From Humibacter sp. RRB41 (GTDB lineage: Bacteria; Actinomycetota; Actinomycetes; Actinomycetales; Microbacteriaceae): a stretch of 64,000 nt of DNA. Location of the stretch: assembly GCF_022761015.1 (NCBI RefSeq), contig NZ_JAKWJQ010000001.1, positions 496,001 through 560,000 of the forward strand. Reading direction: 5' to 3'. Below the pieces are notes generated by a model. That model was not told where the DNA came from. It saw only the letters and a program-made list of their open reading frames with translations, and made no database searches. Below, piece by piece: positions 8,792-15,658 of this stretch (positions within the stretch are counted from its first letter, which is position 1; every line of letters starts with the position of its first letter). A program made the translations under genes and the position numbers.

Positions 8792-8835
8792 TGAGGCACC
8801 CCTCCGGTTCAATCGACTACCGGAGGGGTGCCTCA
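8792..8835. repeat. 17-bp perfect inverted repeat between divergent genes
   Basis: TGAGGCACCCCTCCGGT (8792-8808) and ACCGGAGGGGTGCCTCA (8819-8835) are perfect complements around a 10-nt loop. It lies between the divergent TetR and reductase starts, where a terminator for neither gene is expected, and no T-tract follows. It could be a regulator binding site, a structured leader of the reductase mRNA, or a stray palindromic element. Confidence 0.75.
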
Positions 8836-8908
8836 TCTTGATCGAACTCGACCACCATCGAGCACTCCCACGGCCCACCGCAACAACCACCACGAAGGAG
8901 AACCCGCT

Positions 8909-9520
8909 ATGTCCACCATCACCATCATCGGCTCGGGCAACATGGCTACCGCCATCGGCACCCGGGCGGCGAAGCACGGGTACGCGATCGAGATCATGAG
9001 CCGCGACACCGTCAAGGCTCAGGCAGCCGCCGACCAGATCGGCGACCGGGCAACCGTCGGCACGTTCGGCGCAAAGCCGGCCGGTGAAATCGTCTTCCTC
9101 GCCGTTCTGTACGCCGGCGCGGTCGAGGTGGTCGAGCACTACGGCGATGCCTTAGCCGGCAAGATCCTCGTCGACATCACCAATCCATTCAACGCCGACG
9201 CGAACGGGGTCGTTACCGCCTCGGGCAACTCGGCGACCCAGCAGATCGCCGCCGCCGCCCCAGAGGGCACGCACGTCGTGAAGGCGTTCAACACGATCTT
9301 CCGCGGTGTACTCGCCGCAGACGAGCCGTTGGACGTGTTCTTCGCCGGAGGCAACGCCGAAGCGCGGGCACGGTTCGCGGCGTTCCTGGAGAGCCTGGGC
9401 ATGCGGCCCCTCGACGCGGGAGGACTCGAAACGACGCACGCTCTGGAGTGGGCAGGCATCCTGATCATGGGTCTGGCCCGCAACGGAGGTGGCTTCGACA
9501 TCGCACTGGGGGTCAAGTAG
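8909..9520 (+). CDS. NADPH-dependent F420 reductase-like oxidoreductase
   Basis: A 203-residue protein with an N-terminal Rossmann fold (TITIIGSGNMATAIG) and the layout of F420H2:NADP+ oxidoreductases. Later motifs include DITNPFNAD, VKAFNTIF and LETTHALEWAG. This family moves hydride between NADP(H) and deazaflavin F420 in the cytoplasm; related proteins may simply bind NADP. The ATG at 8909 has GAAGGAG 7 nt upstream. No F420 biosynthesis gene is visible in the window, so cofactor use is inferred from family. The upstream TetR gene is divergent and probably regulates it. A broken SDR gene starts directly after its stop. Confidence 0.72.
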   Translation: MSTITIIGSGNMATAIGTRAAKHGYAIEIMSRDTVKAQAAADQIGDRATVGTFGAKPAGEIVFLAVLYAGAVEVVEHYGDALAGKILVDITNPFNADANGVVTASGNSATQQIAAAAPEGTHVVKAFNTIFRGVLAADEPLDVFFAGGNAEARARFAAFLESLGMRPLDAGGLETTHALEWAGILIMGLARNGGGFDIALGVK

Positions 9521-9522
9521 CG

Positions 9523-9720
9523 GCGAGAAAGCTCGATGGCGAGGTCGCGGTGATCACCGGCGCGACGAGTGGCATCGCACTGGCCGGCTCAAGGTTGTTC
9601 GTCGGGGAACGGGCCCGCGTCTTCATCTCGGCCGGCGGGAGGACGCGCCGGACGAAGCCGTGACGCGGATCGGACCAGGTCGCTACGCCGATGGAGCTCG
9701 TTGCCGGCGGAGGCGCCACC
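9523..9720 (+). pseudogene. Remnant of a short-chain dehydrogenase gene
   Basis: Directly after the reductase, one frame encodes an SDR N-terminus: LDGEVAVITGATSGIALAG, then a degraded RLFVGERARVFIS. This frame stops at 9663. A second frame then gives the expected next segment (GRREDAPDEAVTRIG), after which similarity fades. The TGxxxGI cofactor motif is recognisable (TGATSGI). The active-site half of the enzyme is absent. It is a truncated, frameshifted relic, consistent with decay of an operon that once joined the reductase to an SDR. Confidence 0.65.
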
Positions 9721-9743
9721 GTGATCTGAGAGCGCCGGAGAAT

Positions 9744-9806
9744 TTGCTAATGCGCATGATCAGCCCATATCATCGCTGCAGCGCACATGCTCATGCGCAT
9801 TAGCAA
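9744..9806 (+). promoter_or_regulatory. Promoter with paired LacI-type operators
   Basis: TTGCTAATGCGCATGA (9744-9759) and TCATGCGCATTAGCAA (9791-9806) are perfect inverted copies. Each contains the palindrome ATGCGCAT, and the two cores are 43 bp apart (about four helical turns). A promoter fits between them: TTGCTA at 9744-9749 and TATCAT at 9768-9773 with an 18-bp spacer. The right copy ends in the AAGGAG ribosome site. This suits a LacI-type dimer or looping repressor, presumably the product of the gene just downstream. Confidence 0.65.
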
Positions 9807-9817
9807 GGAGGCTGCCC

Positions 9818-10849
9818 GTGGCACCGCGAGTGACACAACAACGCATCGCCGAGTTGGCGGGGGTGAGTCAGACGACCGTGTCGCTCGTGCTCAATGGAAA
9901 AGAAGACTCCGCCCGCATTCCCGAAGCGACGCGTCAGCGCGTGCTCGACGTCATCAACGAGACGACCTATGTCGCAGATCCGGCCGCGCGCAGGCTGGCG
10001 GGGCAGGCGAACAATCTCGTGGGCATCTTCACCTACGAGCACGCATTTCCGAGCGAGACCTCGGACTTCTACACGCCTCTGCTGACCGGCATCGAGAGCG
10101 CAGCCGAACAGCTCGGCGTCGACCTGCTGATGTTCACCAGTGCGCCGGTCGTCGACGGACGACGCAAGATCCTGCATGAGCGCAGCCGACTGCGCCTGGC
10201 CGACGGATGCCTTCTGCTCGGCCGCGAGATGGACGCCGACGAGCTGCAACAACTGAGCGAAAGCGGCTACCCGTTCGTCACGGTCGGACGTCGCGATGGC
10301 GAGAACATCCGCTGGGTGGGTCTGGACTACAAGTCCGCGAGTGCCGACCTGGCCAGTCGCATCATCGAGGCCGGACACCGTCGCGCGGTGTACGTGCACC
10401 TCTCTCTGAATGCCGAATCGTCGCGCGATCGTGCCGATGGGCTGATCGAGCGGCTCAGCTCGAGCGACGTCGCCGTCGAGACCGCGCAACTGAAGGATGT
10501 CTCCGTCGAGCAGGTACTCGACCTCGTGGTCTCCGCCGGGGCGACGGTTCTCGTCGTCGAAGACCCGACAGAAGCAGAGACGCTGCACGCGGCCTTGCGT
10601 GCGAAGGGGATCGCCGTGCCCTCCCAGCTGTCGATGGTCGTACTCGGCGAGCGGAGCCGGCCGCAAGACCAGGCCATCGACTTCACGCGCTTGAGCGCGC
10701 CTCGAATCGCGCTCGGAGCGGCGGCGATGGCGCTTCTGCACGAGACGCTCAACGGCGTGGACGAAGCGGAGGAGGGTCTGCCGGAGCAGCAGCTTCTTCC
10801 GTGCGCCCTGATCGACGGCTCGACTCTTGCGCAGGCGACGGCACGATGA
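9818..10849 (+). CDS. LacI-family transcriptional regulator
   Basis: A 343-residue LacI/GalR regulator. The N-terminal helix-turn-helix is TQQRIAELAGVSQTTVSLVLNG with the hinge DPAARRLAGQANNLVGIF. A periplasmic-binding-protein-like sensor domain follows. The start is GTG at 9818 with AAGGAG 7 nt upstream. Its stop overlaps the start of the FAD oxidoreductase (ATGA), so they are translationally coupled, and the sugar ABC importer follows. Two inverted operator copies flank its promoter. It probably controls the whole locus in response to a carbohydrate; which one is unknown. Confidence 0.88.
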   Translation: MAPRVTQQRIAELAGVSQTTVSLVLNGKEDSARIPEATRQRVLDVINETTYVADPAARRLAGQANNLVGIFTYEHAFPSETSDFYTPLLTGIESAAEQLGVDLLMFTSAPVVDGRRKILHERSRLRLADGCLLLGREMDADELQQLSESGYPFVTVGRRDGENIRWVGLDYKSASADLASRIIEAGHRRAVYVHLSLNAESSRDRADGLIERLSSSDVAVETAQLKDVSVEQVLDLVVSAGATVLVVEDPTEAETLHAALRAKGIAVPSQLSMVVLGERSRPQDQAIDFTRLSAPRIALGAAAMALLHETLNGVDEAEEGLPEQQLLPCALIDGSTLAQATAR

Positions 10850-12444
10850 GGCGGCTCGATACCGATGTCGTCGTCGTCGGCGGTGGCCTTGGCGGGGTCG
10901 CGGCGGCGCTCGCCGTGCTACGAGCCGGGCGGCGCGTCATCCTCACGGAGCAGTACGCCTGGCTCGGCGGCCAGCTGACCAGCCAGGCCGTGACCCTCGA
11001 TGAGCACACCTGGATCGAGCAGTTCGGATGCACGGCGAGCTATCGGGAGCTGCGCGACGGCATCCGTCGGTACTACCGCGACAACTACCCGCTGTCGGCC
11101 GAGGCTGCTGCGCAGCGCTACCTCAACCCGGGAGCCGGTCTCGTCAGTCGCCTGTGCAGCGAGCCGAAGGTCGCGGTCGCGGTGATCGACGAGCTGCTGG
11201 GCCCGTTCATCAGCGCGGGACGGCTCGTCGTGCTGCAGCCGGCGGTTCCGGTCGGGGCACACGTCGACGGCGACGTCGTCACCAGTGTCGAGGTAGCGAC
11301 CCAGGATGAGCGCATCGAGTTGCGCGGCGACTACGTGCTCGACGCGACCGAGACCGGGGAGCTGCTCCCGCTCACCGGCACCGAGTACGTGGTCGGCAGT
11401 GAATCGCGAGAGGACACGGGTGAGCCGAACGCTCCCGCGGTCGCGGATCCCGGCAACGTGCAGGCGATCTCCTGGTGCTTCGTCGTCGATCACGTCGAGG
11501 GGGATCACACGATTCCGCGTCCCGATGATTACGACTACTGGGCCACCTTCGCCCCGGAGTTCTGGGGTGCACCGATGATCGGCCTCACGGGCCCGCACCC
11601 CCGCACGCTTGAAACCGTGACCCGGGACTTCACCCCCAACATCGACGATGACCCGTTCTCCAGGATCGCCGACCAGCGAGCGGACGGCGGGGACCAGGAG
11701 CTCTGGACGTTCCGGCGCCTCCTCGCTCGCAAGGTGCTGGAGCCGGGCTTCCTCGACAGCGACATCGTGCTGGTCAACTGGCCGATGATCGACTACGTCG
11801 GAGGCAGCATCATCGACAGCCCCGACGCGGAGAGCCATCTCGACGCTGCGCGGAGGCAGTCCAGGGCGATGCTCTACTGGCTGCAGACCGAGGCTCCGAG
11901 ACCCGACGGAGGTCGGGGTTGGCCAGGGTTGCGACTGCGGCCGGACGTCACCGGCACCGATGACGGCTTCGCCCAGGCGCCCTACATCCGCGAGTCCAGG
12001 CGAATCCGCGCCGAGTACACGGTCGTCGAGCAGGACCTTTCGATCGGCGCGCGCGGCAGTGATTCGCCCGCGACCTTCTCGGACTCGGTCGGCGTCGGCA
12101 TGTACCGCATCGACTTGCATCCCTCCACCGGCGGCGACAACTACATCGACATCGCCTCGGTGCCCTTCGAGATTCCACTGGGGGCGCTCATCCCGATCAG
12201 GATGCGCAACCTGCTTCCAGCGGCGAAGAACGTCGGAACGACCCACATCACCAACGGCGCCTTCAGGCTCCACCCGGTGGAGTGGTCGATCGGCGAGGCG
12301 GCGGGCTGGCTAGCGGCCTTCTGCCTGGACCGCGCGACTGATCCCCGCGCGGTCCACCACACTCCTTCTCTTCTGGAGGAGTTTCAAACCCGGTTGGTCG
12401 GCAACGGCGTCGAGCTGCACTGGCCCGACGTCGCCGGCTACTGA
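10846..12444 (+). CDS. FAD-dependent oxidoreductase (FAD_oxidored family)
   Basis: A 532-residue flavoprotein. It opens with the FAD-binding Rossmann motif DVVVVGGGLGGVAAAL, then TEQYAWLGGQLTSQAV. DYVLDATETGELL supplies the second nucleotide contact. NVGTTHITNGAFRLHPVEWSIGEAAG near the C-terminus is typical of this family. No signal peptide is visible, so it is cytoplasmic. The family is often found in carbohydrate loci, but substrates are mostly unassigned. The ATG at 10846 overlaps the LacI stop by 4 bp, and the solute-binding protein follows after 13 bp. It probably oxidises a sugar or sugar-acid product imported by the adjacent ABC system; this is inferred from context. Confidence 0.8.
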   Translation: MRRLDTDVVVVGGGLGGVAAALAVLRAGRRVILTEQYAWLGGQLTSQAVTLDEHTWIEQFGCTASYRELRDGIRRYYRDNYPLSAEAAAQRYLNPGAGLVSRLCSEPKVAVAVIDELLGPFISAGRLVVLQPAVPVGAHVDGDVVTSVEVATQDERIELRGDYVLDATETGELLPLTGTEYVVGSESREDTGEPNAPAVADPGNVQAISWCFVVDHVEGDHTIPRPDDYDYWATFAPEFWGAPMIGLTGPHPRTLETVTRDFTPNIDDDPFSRIADQRADGGDQELWTFRRLLARKVLEPGFLDSDIVLVNWPMIDYVGGSIIDSPDAESHLDAARRQSRAMLYWLQTEAPRPDGGRGWPGLRLRPDVTGTDDGFAQAPYIRESRRIRAEYTVVEQDLSIGARGSDSPATFSDSVGVGMYRIDLHPSTGGDNYIDIASVPFEIPLGALIPIRMRNLLPAAKNVGTTHITNGAFRLHPVEWSIGEAAGWLAAFCLDRATDPRAVHHTPSLLEEFQTRLVGNGVELHWPDVAGY

Positions 12445-12457
12445 TCAAGGAGCACTG

Positions 12458-13759
12458 ATGAGAACAGCAAGGAAGCTGGCAGGAGTCGCGGCGATCGCCG
12501 TCGCCGCGCTAGCGCTCTCAGCCTGCAGCGGGTCGTCACCGACCCCGGCGAAGACCACTGCGGCCCCGAACAGCGTGTCGCTGAGGATGACGACGTGGAC
12601 GGCCAACCCCGACCAACTCGCCCTTTTCAACAAGATCGCGGATGCCTACAAGCAGACGCACCCCGAGATCAAGTCGATCACCTTCGACTCGCTCCCCTAC
12701 GACGACTACACCTCGACGCTCACCACCCAGATCGCAGGTGGATCGGCACCGGACCTGGCGTGGGTGCTCGACACCGACGCGACCGACTTCGTGCAGTCGG
12801 GAGTCCTGTCGCCGCTCACCGATTCGTTGAAAGCGACGAAGGGGTACGACTACGGTGACATCGGCTCGAGCGCTGCGAAGCTGTGGACGAAGGACAAGCA
12901 GCTCTACGCATACCCCTTCTCGACGTCACCGTTCGTGGTCTTCGCCAACGATGCCCTGCTGAAGAAGGCGGGCGAGCCGACGTCGGCGGAACTCCAGGCC
13001 CAGGGCAAATGGGATCTCAAGGACATCGCCGACGTCGCATCGCAGGTCAACGCCAAGACCGGCCAGGGCGGCCTCATCGTCAACAACTTCAACTACGACG
13101 ACTGGACTCTGCTCTCGACCATCTGGAACGCGTGGGGCGCTGCCCCGTGGAGCGCTGACGGATCGAAGTGCACGTTCACCTCGTCGAAGATGAACGACGC
13201 GTTCGACTTCATCAACAAGGCGGTCTTCGATCAGAACGCGATGCCGGGACCCGGAACGAACCTCAACTTCTTCTCGGGTGGCTCCGCCTTCGTGATCACG
13301 CAGATCTCGAGCGCGAATCTGCTGCCCGCAGGCGGATTCGCCTGGAATATGCTCCCGTTGCCCGGGCGTACCGCCGATTCGACGAATCACGTGATCGGGC
13401 AGGCCGGCGTGGGTGTGCTCGCCAAGGGAAAGAACGCTCAGGAGGCGCAGGACTTCCTCGCGTACTTCACGAATCCGAGCAACGCCAAGAAGCTCGCACA
13501 GTACTTTCCGCCGCCCCGTACGTCGCTCGTGAACGCGGAGACGCTCGCCGCGACCAACCCCGTGCTGAGCAAGAAGCAGCTCAACGACGTCGTCATCCCA
13601 TCACTCAAGAACGCCGTGACCCGGCCGGGCCACGTCAACCAGACTCAGGTCGCGTCGGAGGTCAAGACCGCCTTGACGCCGATGTGGAAGCCGAACGCCG
13701 ATGTCTCTTCGATTCTGAAGAACGTCTGCAGCTCGGTGCAGTCGAGCCTGGCGGGTTGA
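12458..13759 (+). CDS. Sugar ABC transporter solute-binding lipoprotein
   Basis: A 433-residue extracellular binding protein. The N-terminal lipoprotein signal is MRTARKLAGVAAIAVAALAL followed by SAC, with the lipidated Cys at residue 23, and then a Ser/Pro/Thr-rich linker. The remainder has the family-1 solute-binding fold; GGSAPDLAWVLDTD and AQEAQDFLAYFTNP are typical of maltose/oligosaccharide-type receptors. The start is preceded by AAGGAG. Two permeases follow. Specificity is unknown; the nearby polysaccharide lyase suggests an oligosaccharide from an acidic polymer. Confidence 0.9.
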   Translation: MRTARKLAGVAAIAVAALALSACSGSSPTPAKTTAAPNSVSLRMTTWTANPDQLALFNKIADAYKQTHPEIKSITFDSLPYDDYTSTLTTQIAGGSAPDLAWVLDTDATDFVQSGVLSPLTDSLKATKGYDYGDIGSSAAKLWTKDKQLYAYPFSTSPFVVFANDALLKKAGEPTSAELQAQGKWDLKDIADVASQVNAKTGQGGLIVNNFNYDDWTLLSTIWNAWGAAPWSADGSKCTFTSSKMNDAFDFINKAVFDQNAMPGPGTNLNFFSGGSAFVITQISSANLLPAGGFAWNMLPLPGRTADSTNHVIGQAGVGVLAKGKNAQEAQDFLAYFTNPSNAKKLAQYFPPPRTSLVNAETLAATNPVLSKKQLNDVVIPSLKNAVTRPGHVNQTQVASEVKTALTPMWKPNADVSSILKNVCSSVQSSLAG

Positions 13760-13770
13760 ACGTCTCCGCC

Positions 13771-14730
13771 ATGAACACGAACACCTTGGCTCCGCCGGCA
13801 CGGGTCGAGACCCGCGCCGGCGGGGCCGGTCAACGCCCTCGGCGACGGTTCCTGACGCTGAAGCGCCGGGACCGCATCGCCGGTTACCTCTTCATCACTC
13901 CGCAACTGGCCGGCATCGTCGCGTTCGTCCTGATTCCACTGGTGCTGGTCGTCTACTACAGCTTCCAGAAATGGAACGTGTTGAGCGGATCCATCGAACC
14001 TGCAGGCCTCGACAACTACCAGAAGCTCCTCAGCGACCCGCAGATGCCGTCCGTGCTGGGCGCGACGGCGATCTTCTCCGTCGGGCTCGTGTTGTTCAAC
14101 ATCCCGTTGGCGCTCCTTCTCGCCGTACTGCTCAATCGCAGCGGCCGGGGTATCGCCTTCTTCCGCACCGTGTTCTTCTCACCGGTCGTCATCGCGATCG
14201 TCGCGTGGACGATCGTCTGGCAGTTCCTGTTGCAGGACAACGGTGGTGTCAACGGCTTTCTCAAGCTGTTCGGCATCGCGGGACCGAACTGGCTCGAAAG
14301 CGGGCCGACCGCGATGGCCGCGGTGATCGTCGTGCAGGTCTTCAAGAACGTCGGCCTGAACATGGTGCTGTTCCTCTCCGGCCTGCAGGGAGTGCCAGCA
14401 GAGATCCAGGAAGCTGCACGCGTCGACGGTGCTTCCGCGCAGACCGTCTTCGCCCGCATCACGCTGCCGTTGATCTCGCCGACCATTCTCTTGACCGTGA
14501 TCATCACGATCGTCGGCTCGCTGCAGGTCTTCGCTCAGATCGCGGTGCTCACCAAGGGCGGCCCCGGCATCTCGACGACGGTCCTCGTCTACTACCTGTT
14601 CCAACAGGCGTTCCAGTTCCACAACTTCGGCTACGGCTCGACGCTGGCGATCCTCTTGTTCGTCATCGTGCTGATCCTCACCGTCATCCAATGGCAGCTC
14701 CGCAAGAGGTGGGTGTTCTATGAAAGCTGA
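13771..14730 (+). CDS. Sugar ABC transporter permease, MalF type
   Basis: A 319-residue inner-membrane permease with about six membrane segments (first YLFITPQLAGIVAFVLIPLVL). The EAA loop that contacts the ATPase reads EIQEAARVDGASAQTVFARITLPL. The ATG at 13771 was chosen because it lies 11 bp after the binding-protein stop and gives a normal Arg-rich cytoplasmic start. Its end overlaps the next permease by 11 bp. No ATPase is encoded in the locus, so a shared MsmK/UgpC-type ATPase elsewhere is presumed. Confidence 0.9.
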   Translation: MNTNTLAPPARVETRAGGAGQRPRRRFLTLKRRDRIAGYLFITPQLAGIVAFVLIPLVLVVYYSFQKWNVLSGSIEPAGLDNYQKLLSDPQMPSVLGATAIFSVGLVLFNIPLALLLAVLLNRSGRGIAFFRTVFFSPVVIAIVAWTIVWQFLLQDNGGVNGFLKLFGIAGPNWLESGPTAMAAVIVVQVFKNVGLNMVLFLSGLQGVPAEIQEAARVDGASAQTVFARITLPLISPTILLTVIITIVGSLQVFAQIAVLTKGGPGISTTVLVYYLFQQAFQFHNFGYGSTLAILLFVIVLILTVIQWQLRKRWVFYES

Positions 14731-15568
14731 TCGCACCCGCAAGCGCTGGATGCGTGCACTGCTCTACGTCGTGCTCTCGATCATCGCGATCCCGTTCCTG
14801 TTCCCGACCTGGTGGATGATCACCTCGTCGTTCAAGACCGTGAACCAGATCTTCGCGTTCCCTCCCTCGCTGATCCCGTTGACGCCGTCGATGGATGCCT
14901 ACGTCAAGGCGTTCACGTTCCAGCCGTTCGCGCAGCAGTACTTCAACAGCATGTACATCGCGGTCGTCGTGACGGTGGTCACGATGCTGGTCTCCTCGCT
15001 CGCGGGATACGCGTTCGCGCGGATCAAGTTCCCAGGGCAGAACATCCTGTTCCTCGTCGTGCTGATCGGGCTGCTCATCCCGAGCGAGGTCACGATCGTG
15101 CCCCTGTTCCAGGTCTTCAACTCCCTGGGTCTCATCAACACGCATTGGCCGCTGATCCTCGTCACGTCGTTCGGCGCGCCGAGCGTGCTGGCCACGTTCA
15201 TCATGCGGCAGTTCTTCATCGCCCTGCCGGGCGAGCTCGAGGAAGCGGGACGTCTCGACGGACTCGGCCGCCCTGGAATCTGGTGGCGTGTGGCGATGCC
15301 GTTGGCGAAGTCGGCTCTGGCGGCTGTCGCGATCTTCACCTTCCTGAACGCTTGGAATCTGTACCTCGAGCCGACGGTGTATCTCTCGACGCCCGGGCTC
15401 TTCACGTTGCCCGAGGCGCTGACGCACTACGTCGACCCATACAGCGGACCGATGTGGAACGTGCAGCTCGCGGCGGCCACGATGACGGCGGTACCCGTGT
15501 TGATCGTGTTCGTGATCGCGCAGCGCCAGTTCGTCGAGGGCCTGGCTCAGACCGGCCTGAAGGGCTGA
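14720..15568 (+). CDS. Sugar ABC transporter permease, MalG type
   Basis: A 282-residue permease and partner of the preceding MalF-type protein. It has about six membrane helices, a periplasmic loop after the first helix (SSFKTVNQIFAFPP) and the conserved EAA loop ELEEAGRLDGLGRPGIWWRVAMPL. The gene starts inside the upstream permease (11-bp overlap), so translation is coupled. It is the last gene of this operon: a strong hairpin terminator begins 26 bp after the stop. Confidence 0.9.
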   Translation: MKADRTRKRWMRALLYVVLSIIAIPFLFPTWWMITSSFKTVNQIFAFPPSLIPLTPSMDAYVKAFTFQPFAQQYFNSMYIAVVVTVVTMLVSSLAGYAFARIKFPGQNILFLVVLIGLLIPSEVTIVPLFQVFNSLGLINTHWPLILVTSFGAPSVLATFIMRQFFIALPGELEEAGRLDGLGRPGIWWRVAMPLAKSALAAVAIFTFLNAWNLYLEPTVYLSTPGLFTLPEALTHYVDPYSGPMWNVQLAAATMTAVPVLIVFVIAQRQFVEGLAQTGLKG

Positions 15569-15593
15569 TCGACGCGAGACGATGGTCGTCGCG

Positions 15594-15630
15594 GAAGAAG
15601 GGCGGTGCCGATGAGGCACCGCCCTTCTTC
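15594..15630. terminator. Bidirectional intrinsic terminator
   Basis: GAAGAAGGGCGGTGCC (15594-15609) and its exact complement (15615-15630) form a 16-bp stem with a GATGA loop. It sits between the convergent ABC operon and the polysaccharide lyase gene. The outer stem supplies TTCTTC on either strand in place of a long T-tract, so it can serve both transcripts. Confidence 0.85.
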
Positions 15631-15658
15631 CGACTCCGTCACACGGGGTGAGCGTCGG

